From Acidobacteriota bacterium (GTDB taxonomy: Bacteria; Acidobacteriota; Terriglobia; Terriglobales; SCQP01): DNA of 64,000 bases. Positions 47,566 through 58,200 of this stretch are shown here, in pieces; the first letter of the stretch is position 1; each line of letters begins with the position of its first letter. The stretch covers positions 1 through 64,000 of the forward strand of contig JAJYIU010000015.1 of the NCBI GenBank assembly GCA_021789895.1, read 5' to 3'. The translations under genes and the position numbers were made by a program. The notes under the pieces are model-generated. The model was not told where the DNA came from. It saw nothing but the letters and a program-made list of their open reading frames with translations, and ran no database searches.

Positions 47566-48243
47566 ATGGCGGAACTATTGCGGGAACCCCTGCGGCATTT
47601 ATTTTTACAATTGGTGGAAAAGAATTATTCCAGCATCGGCCTGCGCGATGCCTATTTGACACACTACGTTGCCGGCATGCTGGAGGAATTCGCCTCCACG
47701 CGCCAGCTTTACCGGCTGCGGTCGGCGGCGGGCAAGCCGCTGGAGACGGTGGCGGAAATGCTCTCCAGCTCAAACCCTATTTCCAGCTCAGGCGGGAACG
47801 CGCACGGGGATGCAGGCGAGGCAGGATCGCGCGAGCGCGAAGTGAGGCAGCACGTCGGCGACTTCGCCCTGTTTTTTACGGGCATGTTTCCAGAAAGCCT
47901 GAATCGCAGCCGGCGGCGCCATGCCCTGCTGCTGGGCGCGAATTATTTTGCGGACACTTTGCTGGATTATGTAGCCGCGGGGAAAGAGTCGTACCGGATG
48001 GTGAGCGATTACGAGCGCAGCCAGGCGACGGAGCCGAGCCGGCAGGCGGCAGAGGCGGGCGGGTGCACGGAACGGCAGGAGACCCGCGGCAGCGGCCCCT
48101 ATGCAGGCGTGCTGTTTGCCATGCTGGCGTCGGAATTCGAACGCTGCATGCACGGGCTCAACTGTTTGAAAAGCGAGCTGGAGAGTTTCCAAGATCCTAT
48201 CTACATGGAAGCGCGAAAGATTATGGGCGGCGATTTAGCCTAA
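47566..48243 (+). CDS. Hypothetical protein (225 aa)
   Basis: Long ORF with non-random composition, no recognised domain. Confidence 0.5.
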   Translation: MAELLREPLRHLFLQLVEKNYSSIGLRDAYLTHYVAGMLEEFASTRQLYRLRSAAGKPLETVAEMLSSSNPISSSGGNAHGDAGEAGSREREVRQHVGDFALFFTGMFPESLNRSRRRHALLLGANYFADTLLDYVAAGKESYRMVSDYERSQATEPSRQAAEAGGCTERQETRGSGPYAGVLFAMLASEFERCMHGLNCLKSELESFQDPIYMEARKIMGGDLA

Positions 48244-48570
48244 TCAACGCTTGGCCGGGCCGGCGCCATTGGATGAAGGGGCAGCCGGGGAGGCGGCGGG
48301 AGCTGCCGGCTTGGATTCCGTTTTCCCGGTGGAATCCGCCGGTTTGGCATCGGATGAGGCCGGCTTGGCATCCGCAGGCCGGGCGCCGCCACTACGGGCA
48401 TAGTCGGTGACATACCAGCCACTGCCTTTGAACTGAATTGCGGGCGGCGACACCAGGCGTTCGAGCGAGCCTCCACAGGCGGGGCATTGCCGCAGGGGCT
48501 CATCGCGGAAGGATTGGATTTTTTCCAGCCGGCGCCGGCACTGGGTGCATTCATATTCGTATATAGGCAC
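48244..48570 (-). CDS. FmdB family zinc ribbon protein
   Basis: MPIYEYECTQCRRRLEKIQSFRDEPLRQCPACGGSLERLVSPPAIQFKGSGWYVTDY. Confidence 0.93.
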   Translation of the reverse strand: MPIYEYECTQCRRRLEKIQSFRDEPLRQCPACGGSLERLVSPPAIQFKGSGWYVTDYARSGGARPADAKPASSDAKPADSTGKTESKPAAPAASPAAPSSNGAGPAKR

Positions 48571-48658
48571 TGGGTTTATCCTCGCCGGCGGTTAAAGAAA
48601 GCCAGCGTGCTCTCCATTCAGTTTAGCAGAAGGCGCCAGCCGGAGGCTGCCCGGCGGA

Positions 48659-49606
48659 TCAATCCAGGCGATAGCGCCGGCGCTTTTCCAGCAGCGTTTT
48701 CCGGCTGATGCCGAGGATGCGCGCGACCTCGGTTTTATGCCCGCGATGGCGCTGCAGCACATGGGCGATATAATCGCGTTCCACTTCCGCCAGAGTGCGT
48801 TCCGGCGCGGAGTCGGCTTTTCCCTGGGGTCCCAAATCCAAGGGCAGGTCGCGCAGCCGTATGAGATTTCCATCGCAATGGATCACGGTGCGCTCGATGA
48901 TATTGCGCAGCTCGCGCACGTTCCCGGGGAAAGCATAATTTCGCAGCGCCGCCAGGGCCGGCGGCTCGAGCTGCATGGAGGGGCGGTGGTGCAGGCTGCA
49001 CATGCGTTCGAGAAAATGAGCGGCCAGCGGGGGAACATCGTCCGGGCGCAGCCGGAGCGGAGGAATCAGCAGCGGCACCACATTCAGGCGGTAGAACAGG
49101 TCTTCGCGGAAGGTGTGCTGCGCCACCGCGCGCTCCAAATCCACGCTGGTCAGCGCGACCATGCGGGCCTGTATATGCAGGCTGCGATTTCCGCCCAGGC
49201 GCTCGAACGATTTTTCTTCCAGCACGCGCAACAATTTGGCCTGCAAGGGCAGCCCCAAGGCGGCGACTTCATCGAGCACCAGGGTTCCCTCGCCGGCCAA
49301 TTCCAGGCGGCCGGGCTTGGTATGCTCGGCGCCGGTGAAGGCGCCGCGTTCGTAGCCGAACAACTCGCTTTCGAGCAGTTCTTCCGGCAGGCTGGCACAA
49401 TCAATTTTGATCCAGGGCTGGCCGGCATTCGGGCCGAGCAGGTGCAAGATTTGGGCCAGCAATTCTTTGCCGGCGCCACTCTCGCCGCGGATCAAAACGG
49501 TGGAGGGGGTGCCGGCGATCTTGCGAGTCAGCTCCAAGAGCCGATGCGAAACCGGATCTCCCGCCACCCAGGCGGAGAGGGGATCGAGGGCGGGAGCGGG
49601 GTTCAT
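48659..49606 (-). CDS. Sigma-54-dependent activator, AAA+ + Fis HTH, no N-terminal sensor domain
   Basis: GESGAGKELLAQILH, ELFGYERGAFTGAEHTKPGRLELAGEGTLVLDEV, FREDLFYRLNVVPLLIPPLR, FPGNVRELRNIIER, HRGHKTEVARILGISRKTLLEKRRRY. Confidence 0.93.
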   Translation of the reverse strand: MNPAPALDPLSAWVAGDPVSHRLLELTRKIAGTPSTVLIRGESGAGKELLAQILHLLGPNAGQPWIKIDCASLPEELLESELFGYERGAFTGAEHTKPGRLELAGEGTLVLDEVAALGLPLQAKLLRVLEEKSFERLGGNRSLHIQARMVALTSVDLERAVAQHTFREDLFYRLNVVPLLIPPLRLRPDDVPPLAAHFLERMCSLHHRPSMQLEPPALAALRNYAFPGNVRELRNIIERTVIHCDGNLIRLRDLPLDLGPQGKADSAPERTLAEVERDYIAHVLQRHRGHKTEVARILGISRKTLLEKRRRYRLD

Positions 49607-49965
49607 GAGAGCAAGGCCAACTTCGGCGCATTGCGCCAAAGCCGTTCCAATCCATAGAAATTACGGGTTTTAGCGCTAAAGATATGCACAACGATCTGGA
49701 AGTAATCGAGCACGATCCAATCCGCGCGGCGGAAGCCTTCGAGGTGCGGACTGGACATGCCCGAGCCCGCCAGCGCGCGCTCGATAGCCTCGGCAATCGC
49801 CTGGTTCTGGCGGTTATTGGCGCCATGGCAGATCATAAAGTAATCAGTCAGCGACGTTAATTGGCGCACATCCAAGACCACGATCTCCTGGGCCTTTTTC
49901 GATTCGGCAGCCTGCAAAGCGCGTTTTAACCTGGTTCGGAGCTGGCGATCGGTAAGCTTGCTCAT
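49603..49965 (-). CDS. rsfS: Ribosome silencing factor RsfS
   Basis: ALQAAESKKAQEIVVLDVRQLTSLTDYFMICHGANNRQNQAIAEAIE, EGFRRADWIVLDYFQIVVHIFSAKTRNFYGLERLW. Confidence 0.94.
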   Translation of the reverse strand: MSKLTDRQLRTRLKRALQAAESKKAQEIVVLDVRQLTSLTDYFMICHGANNRQNQAIAEAIERALAGSGMSSPHLEGFRRADWIVLDYFQIVVHIFSAKTRNFYGLERLWRNAPKLALLS

Positions 49966-50029
49966 AGGCAATGCTGAACCATCATAATATGCGGGCGTGA
50001 CTTTGGCACATTTTGTAACAATTCCAATT

Positions 50030-50686
50030 CTAATAGAGACCGGCGCGGAGGGCATATTCGGCCACACGGGGAGGCAGTGATTGGGACAAACCGGAAAGGG
50101 AGCGGGCGCGAGCCAGGCGGCGTATGCCACTGGAAGAGAAGGGCTGATTGAAGCGCGGCAGCCACCAGACGCTGCTATGGCGCAGGCGCAAGCCCTGGCG
50201 CCGGGTCTGGCGCAGCCAGGCAGCGGGGACGACCTCGGTGGCGCTCAGCGGGAGGCTGCCGCGATGGGCAACGATCCAATCACAGCGGTCGAGCAGCGCG
50301 GGAAATTTATGCCAATGCGGCAGGTCATGGAAGGCATCGGCGCCGAGGAGAAAAAATAAGCGGGCGCGGGGATGGCGCAGGTGGACCCAGGCCAATTCGT
50401 CCCAGGTAAAAGATGGGCGGCCACGGTCGGGCAGGGCGGCGGGCACGGCCCAATCCAAGCCGCAAAGCGCCAGCGCCAGCATGGCAAAACGGTGATGAAA
50501 ATCGGCCTGGGGACGCGGTTTATGCCAGGGGCGGCGGGCAGGCAGGAAATATACCCGGTCGAGCTGAAAGCGCCGGCGGGCGAGCCGGGCCAAACGCAAG
50601 TGGCCGAGATGCACCGGGTCGAAGCTTCCGCCCAGGACGCCAATGCGCCGCAGACCGGCGGACGATGAACGGGGCGGGGCATTCAT
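50030..50686 (-). CDS. nadD: Nicotinate-nucleotide adenylyltransferase
   Basis: [58 protein letters not shown]. Confidence 0.93.
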   Translation of the reverse strand: MNAPPRSSSAGLRRIGVLGGSFDPVHLGHLRLARLARRRFQLDRVYFLPARRPWHKPRPQADFHHRFAMLALALCGLDWAVPAALPDRGRPSFTWDELAWVHLRHPRARLFFLLGADAFHDLPHWHKFPALLDRCDWIVAHRGSLPLSATEVVPAAWLRQTRRQGLRLRHSSVWWLPRFNQPFSSSGIRRLARARSLSGLSQSLPPRVAEYALRAGLY

Positions 50687-51735
50687 GACAGCGGAGGAGC
50701 CGGTTCCGGTTTTTGCAAATCGCCGCCGGGCGCCAATTCCGGCGCGGCCCGCAGCCGGCCGGCCATGGCCCGCACCAGGGGCTTGAGCCCGGCGCCGGTG
50801 ACGGCGGAGATGGGAAAGAAATCCAGATGACGGCGGCGCGCCAGGCGCTGCAGCGCGCGCAGCCGCGCCGGATCGGCGACATCGCATTTCGAGGCGACCA
50901 ACAGCATCGGCTTGCGATCAAGCCCGGCGCCGAAGCGTTGCAGCTCTTGGGCAATGATGTCGAAGTCATGCGCCGGGTCGGCGGCGGCGGCGGGGGAGAC
51001 ATCCACCAGATGCGCGAGCAGGCGGGTGCGCTCGAGGTGGCGCAGGAATTGCGTTCCCAGGCCATGGCCGGCATGAGCGCCCTCGATCAAGCCGGGCACA
51101 TCGGCGACCACGAAGCTGAAATCGTCATCGGCGGAGACCACGCCCAGGTTGGGTTCGAGGGTGGTGAAAGGATAATCGGCGATTTTGGGGCGGGCGGCGC
51201 TGATATGCGCGATCAAAGTGCTTTTGCCGGCGTTGGGCAGGCCGACCAGGCCGACATCGGCGAGCAGTTTCAGTTCCAGGCGCAGGCGGCGGGATTCGCC
51301 CGGCTCACCCGGCTCGACCCGGCGCGGGGCGCGGTTGGTGGAGGTGGCGAAACGGGCGTTGCCACGGCCGCCGCGGCCGCCATGCGCGATGACGATCTGC
51401 TGATCGGGGCAGGTAAAATCCGCCAGGCGCTCGCCGGTAACAGCATCGTAAACGACCGTACCGACCGGGACCGGAAGCACCAGCTTGCGGCCGACGCGCC
51501 CCTGCCGGTTGGAGCCTTCGCCGTGCCGTCCCCGCTCGGCCTTGTGCTCGGGGTTGAAGCGGAAATGCACCAAGGTATTATGGCGTTCCGAGCTGGATAA
51601 AACGATATCGCCGCCACGGCCGCCGTCGCCTCCGCTGGGGCCGCCGCGCGGCACAAATTTCTCCCGCCGGAAGGCCAGACAGCCGTTGCCGCCTCCGCCG
51701 GCCTGCACGCGAATCTCGGCTTCGTCAACGAACAT
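50683..51735 (-). CDS. obgE: GTPase ObgE/CgtA
   Basis: [84 protein letters not shown]. Confidence 0.96.
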   Translation of the reverse strand: MFVDEAEIRVQAGGGGNGCLAFRREKFVPRGGPSGGDGGRGGDIVLSSSERHNTLVHFRFNPEHKAERGRHGEGSNRQGRVGRKLVLPVPVGTVVYDAVTGERLADFTCPDQQIVIAHGGRGGRGNARFATSTNRAPRRVEPGEPGESRRLRLELKLLADVGLVGLPNAGKSTLIAHISAARPKIADYPFTTLEPNLGVVSADDDFSFVVADVPGLIEGAHAGHGLGTQFLRHLERTRLLAHLVDVSPAAAADPAHDFDIIAQELQRFGAGLDRKPMLLVASKCDVADPARLRALQRLARRRHLDFFPISAVTGAGLKPLVRAMAGRLRAAPELAPGGDLQKPEPAPPLS

Positions 51736-51750
51736 AGGGCTGATAGGCAG

Positions 51751-51773
51751 AAAAGGCGGCCGTGAGGGCCGCC
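51751..51773 (-). terminator. Candidate intrinsic terminator/attenuator between rpmA and obgE
   Basis: Reverse strand GGCGGCC-CTCAC-GGCCGCC followed by TTTT; perfect 7-bp GC stem, ~16 nt before the obgE ATG. Confidence 0.6.
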
Positions 51774-51837
51774 CGGATCCAATTGTAAAAAAAACTCAGC
51801 CCGCGCCCGCGGCGCGCGGCAGCGAACGCCAGCGCGG

Positions 51838-52101
51838 CTAGGCCGGCGCGACCGGGGTTACCTGCACGAATTTGCCGGCGCGTCCGCGATCCACGTAGGC
51901 GACAATGCCCGCCAGCCGGGCGTATAAGGTATCGTCTTTGCCGCGCCCGACATTGGCGCCGGGTTTCAACGGGGTGCCGCGCTGGCGGACGAGGATGGCG
52001 CCGCCCTGGACTTTTTGACCGGCAAAGACCTTGACGCCCAAGCGCTGCGCATTCGAATCGCGCCCGTTGCGCGAACTGCCCAATCCTTTTTTGTGTGCCA
52101 T
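51838..52101 (-). CDS. rpmA: 50S ribosomal protein L27
   Basis: [61 protein letters not shown]. Confidence 0.98.
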   Translation of the reverse strand: MAHKKGLGSSRNGRDSNAQRLGVKVFAGQKVQGGAILVRQRGTPLKPGANVGRGKDDTLYARLAGIVAYVDRGRAGKFVQVTPVAPA

Positions 52102-52133
52102 AAAGAATCCTGATTCCGATCGAGGGCAGCCGT

Positions 52134-52439
52134 TCAGGCGCCGGGTATGATTTCGTCTATGCGCACGCGGGTATAGTTTTGGCGATGCCCCGCCAGTTTC
52201 TTATACTGCTTCTTGCGCTTGTAGTGGAAAACCTTGATCTTGTCGCCCTTTTCGCGGCCGAGCACGGTGGCCTTGACGAGCGCGCCGGCGGCAGCCAGCA
52301 GCTTGCCATCGTCTTCCGACACCGTCAGGACCTGCTTGAATTCCACCGCGCCTTCCGACTGGGGCAGCTTCTCAACGCGCAACTCCGCACCGGGAGCGAC
52401 GCGGTATTGCTTGCCGCCACTACGTATGACTGCCTGCAT
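52134..52439 (-). CDS. rplU: 50S ribosomal protein L21
   Basis: [26 protein letters not shown]...[33 protein letters not shown]. Confidence 0.98.
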   Translation of the reverse strand: MQAVIRSGGKQYRVAPGAELRVEKLPQSEGAVEFKQVLTVSEDDGKLLAAAGALVKATVLGREKGDKIKVFHYKRKKQYKKLAGHRQNYTRVRIDEIIPGA

Positions 52440-52656
52440 TTGAGTGATCTCCGAGGTTAATCCTAAATTCTACGGGAGCCGGGTTGCCGGCGTCAACCCG
52501 ATGCCGCGGCGGGGGGGTGCGGGAATGGCAGCGAATTTCCAGATTAGCCGCAGTCATGCCGGCCCGGAAGGCAAATTTCACGCATTCAAATTTCTTTGCC
52601 GCGCGGGCGGGAGGCGCCGATTAAACTAACCTGGATTCTTTGCCGGAAAATGGAGT

Positions 52657-53826
52657 ATGAGCGACCTGGCCACCACCGATATTCCCCTGCCGCCCTTTCC
52701 GGCGGGCAGCGTGGCGCTGGTGGGAGCGGGGCCCGGCGACGCCAGCCTGCTGACGCTCAAGGCCGCCGACCGCCTGCGGCAGGCGGACCTGGTGCTGTAC
52801 GACGAGTACTGCAACCGCGCGCTGCTGGCGCTGGCGCCGGCGGCAGCGAGCCGGATCTATGTCGGCAAGCGCGCCGGCTGCCATGCCATGCCGCAGGCGG
52901 AAATCATTGGCCTGATGCGGGAGCATGCCCGGCAGGGCAAGCGGATCGTGCGGCTGAAGGGCGGCGATCCGTTTGTGTTTGGCCGCGGCGGCGAGGAAGC
53001 GCTGGCGCTGGCCGCCGCCGGCATCGCATGGGAACTGGTGCCGGGCGTGAGCGCGGGATACGCCGCGCCGGGCCTGGCGGATATTCCCGTGACCCTGCGC
53101 GGCACGGCCTCGAGCGTGGCCTTCATGAGCGGCCACGGCGCCGGCGGCGAGCCGGAGGCATTGCCCCGCGCCGATACGCTGGTGGTTTTCATGGGGCTGG
53201 CCCGCCTGGAAGCGCTCTGCCGGCGGCTGGTCGCCGGCGGCTGGTCGCCGGACACGCCGGCAGCGGTCGTGGCCAGCGCCAGCCTGCCCGAACAGCGCGT
53301 AGTGAGCGCGCCGCTGGAGCATCTGGCGGCCGCCACCCGCCGCGCGGAAATGGAATCGCCCGCGCTGGTGGTGGTGGGACAGGCGGTTGGAGCGCGGCAG
53401 CGGCTGCGGCGGCCGGAGGGGGCGGAAGCGGCGGCGAAGCCCGCGGACGCGGCGCAGAAGACAGGCCTGGTGCTGATCGCGCACGGATCGCCGTTAACCG
53501 AGTGGCATGCCAGCGTGGAGCGGCTGCTAAGCGAATTGCGCCCGGCTTTCGGCTTTTGCGAGGCGGCCTACCTGGAGCCCGCGCGGCCGCGGCTGGAAGA
53601 GGTGGTGGAGCAAGCGGCCGCCACCGGCCTCGGCAAGCTCACGGTCGTGCCCTATTTTCTCGCCGCCGGCCTGCACGTCACGCGCGACATTCCGGCACTG
53701 GTGGAGGCGGCGCGGCAGCGCTTTCCGGAATTAAAAATTGCGCTCAGCGACTGCCTGGAAGGGCATCCCGGACTGCGCACGGCGGTGCTTTCGCGCGCCC
53801 GCAACGGCGGCGGGGCGCCGCGCTAA
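52657..53826 (+). CDS. Uroporphyrinogen-III C-methyltransferase fused to CbiX-like chelatase domain
   Basis: SUMT: VALVGAGPGDASLLTLKAADRLRQADLVLYD, RLKGGDPFVFGRGGEEALAL, VPGVSAGYAAPGLADIPVTLR. CbiX-like: LVLIAHGSPLTEWHASVERLL, KLTVVPYFLAAGLHVTRDIPALV. Confidence 0.9.
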   Translation: MSDLATTDIPLPPFPAGSVALVGAGPGDASLLTLKAADRLRQADLVLYDEYCNRALLALAPAAASRIYVGKRAGCHAMPQAEIIGLMREHARQGKRIVRLKGGDPFVFGRGGEEALALAAAGIAWELVPGVSAGYAAPGLADIPVTLRGTASSVAFMSGHGAGGEPEALPRADTLVVFMGLARLEALCRRLVAGGWSPDTPAAVVASASLPEQRVVSAPLEHLAAATRRAEMESPALVVVGQAVGARQRLRRPEGAEAAAKPADAAQKTGLVLIAHGSPLTEWHASVERLLSELRPAFGFCEAAYLEPARPRLEEVVEQAAATGLGKLTVVPYFLAAGLHVTRDIPALVEAARQRFPELKIALSDCLEGHPGLRTAVLSRARNGGGAPR

Positions 53827-53851
53827 AGCGATCGTTGCCGCCCCGCGGCGG

Positions 53852-54463
53852 TTACGGCTGATGCGGCTTGGGCGCCGGCGCCGAAGCCGGGGCGGCCGGC
53901 ACGGAAACGGGATATTTCTGGTTGTACAGGTTGACGATTACCTGGGTGATATCAATCGTGGGCGTGGCGTAGAGGATCGGGTTCTGCGGCCATTGCAAGC
54001 TATGATCGAGCACCATCGAGAGATGGTGCAGCTTGGCATAATTGGCCAGGATCAATACCATCTTCTGGCCAATTTTGTTGATCATATCGTTCATCGCATT
54101 CTGATAATCGTTGCGAGTATCGGCGACGTCGTTGCGCAGCTCCTTCTGCTTGGTGGCGATGGTGCTGGCCAGATCGGATTTGGCTTCCGGGCTGAGGGTA
54201 TCGCCGCCGGCCTGCAGCTTTTTCTGCAGCGCGGTAATCGCCGCGCTCTCGGCCTGCAGCCGTTGCTGCTGCGGAGTAAAGCGAGTTTTCAGCGCGGCTT
54301 CGTCGGCTTTGCCTTCCTGGGTATTGGCAATCGCGATCTGAATGTTGATGATGCCGATCCGGACCGCCGGATGAAGCCCCGAAGCGGCGGCGGGGGTTTG
54401 GGCCTGTCCCCGGCCGAAGGCGGCGAACAGGCAAACTGCGGCAAACAGCGTCGAAAATTTCAT
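53852..54463 (-). CDS. OmpH/Skp-like periplasmic chaperone (paralog 2)
   Basis: Signal peptide; IGIINIQIAIANTQEGKADEAALKTRFTPQQQRLQAESAAITALQKKLQAGGDTLSPEAKSDLASTI. Confidence 0.88.
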   Translation of the reverse strand: MKFSTLFAAVCLFAAFGRGQAQTPAAASGLHPAVRIGIINIQIAIANTQEGKADEAALKTRFTPQQQRLQAESAAITALQKKLQAGGDTLSPEAKSDLASTIATKQKELRNDVADTRNDYQNAMNDMINKIGQKMVLILANYAKLHHLSMVLDHSLQWPQNPILYATPTIDITQVIVNLYNQKYPVSVPAAPASAPAPKPHQP

Positions 54464-54566
54464 ACGTTCCTCAAAGGTTTTTCAACTTGAAATTGGCGCA
54501 AGTTGTGAGCGCCTAAGTATAACAAAAAAAAGGGTTGGCGCGTTGCCCGCCGGCTCCGGTCCGGGC

Positions 54567-55193
54567 TCAGGGGCGATGCGCCGGACGGGGTTGGGCGGCG
54601 TGGCGAACAGGGTGCCGGCGGACGGGATGGCTGGCCGGGGTTGCAACCGGATAGCGCCGGTTATAGAACCGCACGACCTGGGGGGTGATGTCAATCGTGG
54701 CCTGGGAAAAGAGGATCGGGTTCTGCGGCCAGCGCAGGCTGCGGTCGAGCACCATGGAAAAATGATGCAGCTTGGCATAAGCGGCCAGCACGCCGACCAT
54801 TTTCTGGCCGATGCGGTTGACCATGTCGTTGTAGGCATTGCGGAAGTCGTTATTGGCGTCGGCGAGATCGTTGCGCAAGTTCTTCTGCTTGGTATTGATG
54901 GAGCTGCTCAGCTCGGCTTTGGCTTCGGGGCTGAGGGTATCGCCGCCGGCCTGCAGCTTTTGCTGCAAGGCCTTGATGGCGGCGCTCTCGGCCTGCAACT
55001 GTTGTTGCTTGGGAGCGAAGCGGGCGCGCAATTGGGCGGTCTGGGCTTTACCTTCCTGGGAATTCAGGATGGCGAACTGAATGTTGACGATGCCGACGCG
55101 AAACTGCGGCGCCGGGGCGGTGGGGGTTTGAGCCTGAGCCGCGGCCAGGGCGACGGTCAGACCCAAGGCGGCGAGAAGAGGGGTGGTTCTCAT
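54567..55193 (-). CDS. OmpH/Skp-like periplasmic chaperone (paralog 1)
   Basis: Signal peptide; VGIVNIQFAILNSQEGKAQTAQLRARFAPKQQQLQAESAAIKALQQKLQAGGDTLSPEAKAELSSSI. Confidence 0.88.
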   Translation of the reverse strand: MRTTPLLAALGLTVALAAAQAQTPTAPAPQFRVGIVNIQFAILNSQEGKAQTAQLRARFAPKQQQLQAESAAIKALQQKLQAGGDTLSPEAKAELSSSINTKQKNLRNDLADANNDFRNAYNDMVNRIGQKMVGVLAAYAKLHHFSMVLDRSLRWPQNPILFSQATIDITPQVVRFYNRRYPVATPASHPVRRHPVRHAAQPRPAHRP

Positions 55194-55226
55194 GCGATCC
55201 TCGAAGGAGCGAGCCGGTAGGCTGCT

Positions 55227-58200
55227 TTAGAAAGTTCGTCCGATCGTAAAGCGGAATACATGCGGAGCTTCAGAATAATGGAAGCCGGGCTGGGCGGCCA
55301 AGTAGTGTTGAGTAAACGTTAAAGCATTTTGCACGGCGGCATCGGTCTGGAAAGCGGCCGGGATGCCTTTGAGGAAATCGCTGCGCGTGAACAGGACCGG
55401 GGGCGTCAACGTCGTATCCAGGCGCGAGGGGTTCCAGGCAAAGTATAACCGCAACGGCACCTGGAACATGGGCAAGATGACCTGCAACTCCAGGCCGGTG
55501 GACACACGGACCAGCGAATTGGTGCCGGGCGCGAGCACGACATGGGGATCGAACTTGCGGCCGAAGGCGGTTTGGAGGCTATTCAAGGCCGCGTCATTGA
55601 TCTCCATCTGATTGGGCAAGCTGATGCGGTTGACGCCGGCGTCCACAAAGTAGGCCAGCGTCACCGGGCCGATGATCGGGTGGCGATACTCGAAATTGAA
55701 GACGCCTTCCGTATCCCCGCCGGGCGTCACCGGCTGGTATTCGGGCAGATTGAGGTTAAAAGTGATGGGGATGGTGTTGTTGGGATTGGTCGGCGTGGGC
55801 TCGGCGACCGTTTCGGTAAAGCAGGCGCTGGGATTGGTGGGATCGTGCAGGCAAACCGCTTGGATGGTGGGCTCGTAAGCGAAGGGCGTGACCGCCATCA
55901 GGTCGAAGCCGCGGATGGTATCTTCGCCGCCGATGTAGAAGCGGTCGAAGGTGGGCGGGGAATTTGGCTCCGCGCTGCCGGTAATCAAGCTGTTGTGCGA
56001 TCCATAGCCGGTAATGAAAGCGCCCACAAAACGGAAGCCGAGCGTATCGTGGCCCCACGGCGCAGGACGGAAATAGCGGAAGGTGAAATTCGGGCGCAGG
56101 ATTTTCACGTTGCCGCCGAGGCCGGAGATCTGGGCGGCGAAATCCAACTCATGGCCGGCGGTGGGGTTGTAAACGCCATTGACAGTGTTGAAGGTGAGGC
56201 TGGGAGTAATACTGCTGGTGCGGATGCCGGTGAGGCTATTGGGGCCGCTGAACTGCTCATAAGGCGAGGTATTGAACAACAGCTTGGCCTGATTGCTGAA
56301 GGAAGTCAGCGAGGAATCGTCATAGCCATAGGTCAGGCCCACGCGGGTGAAGTTCCGGAGCGGATAACTGGACCCGATGGTGAAGCCTTTGCTCGACTGG
56401 GCATAGTTGAGGTAATTGTTCGAACCGAGGGCCTGGAACAGCGGGGTCAGGTTTTCGCCATAAAAGATGGACGCTTCCTTGGCCTGATCGAAGTGGAAAT
56501 CGGTGTCGTAGACGGAAAACCCGAGCTGGATGGGGCGATCCATGAAATAGGGCTGGGTAAAGCCGAAGTTGATGGATTGTTGCAGCGAGCCCCATTCGGT
56601 GGAGATCGAGAGCGTCTCGCCCAAGCCGAGGAAATTGTTGGTCTGGTAATTGACGCCCAGGAAGCTGCCGGTGATGCCGCTGACGCCGCCGGTCATGCCG
56701 ATGGTGTTTTTCCCCTTTTCGCTGACGTGCAGATTGATATCCACGTGGCCGATCGGGCCGGTATTGTCCTGGGTAATGGTGGCGTCCTGCGGGGTGAGCT
56801 TGTTGAAGTAGCCGAGTTGGTTGAGGCGCAGCAGGCTGTTTTGCCAGGCGACGGAATTGAAGCGCTCGCCTTCCTGCACCAGCAGCGAGCGGCGGATGAC
56901 TTTGTCGCGGGTCGTGGAGTTGCCGGTGAATTCGATGCGGCGGATGTAGTAGGGCTTGCCTTCATGCACGTGGAAGGTGATATTGACCACGCGCCGGGCT
57001 TCCACCGGCTGGATGCTGGGATCGGCGACGAAATTGATATAGCCAAACTGGCCATACAACTTGGTCAGGTTTTTCAGTCCCTTGCGGACCTTAGAAACAT
57101 TGAGGATGTCGCCCGGCTGCATTTCGAAGACGTGCAGCAGCAGGGTTTTGTTGGTAATGAAATGATTGTTGACAAAATTGACCTGCCCCACCCGGTAGCG
57201 CCGGCCTTCGACGATGGGGATATGGATATTCACGCTTTTCGCCACATGCCCGCCCCAGAACAGGAAATGGAAGGTATGGGAGGTGCGCAGCTTGAGGGTG
57301 GGATCTTCAACCACGGCGGTGAAGTAGCCGCGGTCCCGATAGGCTTCACGGATGCGTTCCAGGTCTTCGGAGAGCCCCGCCTGGCTGTAGGTTTTGCTGA
57401 ACAGATTCTCCAGGAACAACGAATAAGGAATGCCGATCGGGCGCATGTTTTTCATGCTGCGAACCAGGGTTTCGCTCCCGATATGGCGATTGCCGGTGAA
57501 TTTAATTTGACCGACTTTGACCTTGGGGCCTTCATTGATGACGAAGGTGAGGGCCACGGAACTGGGCGGCAGCGGGGTGGTCTTCAGACTAATCGTGGCG
57601 TATTGGCGTCCATGCTCGGCCAGCAGTTCCCGGATGGCGTCTTCGGCGTGTTTGGCCACGGTCGGATCGAACTGGCTGTCCATATCCAAGTGGACGTTGC
57701 GGGCCTTGTAGGCGTCCATCACATCGGATTCGGTGACCGACTTCAGGCCCTGATATTTGATGGAACGGATCAGCGGGCGCTCGGTGACGTAAATTTCGAG
57801 AAAGATGCCGTGAGGAGTCTGGGTGCTGCCGATGCGGACATTATCGAAAAAGCCGGTATTCCACAACGACATGAAATCGCGATTGACCTGCGCCAGGCTG
57901 TAAATATCGCCCGGTTTGGTAAAGATCCGGGTTTTGATGGTGGAGCAGGGGACGCGATGATTGCCATGGCAGCGCACTCCAATCACGATTTGCGGAGGCG
58001 CCGCCGGGGGCGGAGGAGCGGCCGGCGACTGGGCCGCCAAGCCGAGCGATGCGGCCACAAGCAGCCACATGGCGGCCCGCCAGAATCCGCCGGCGGCTGG
58101 CGCCAGACGGTAGCGACGCAAAAAAAAGCAAACACTCACCAAATAAAACCTTTTCCCCCGCTGGACCAGCGTGGCTCGATGGGAAGTAAAGCGTCCATTA

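Noticed and set aside
52440-52656. Cobalamin or other riboswitch upstream of the SUMT-CbiX gene
   Set aside because: Could not identify conserved riboswitch core elements by eye; Infernal/Rfam would be needed.
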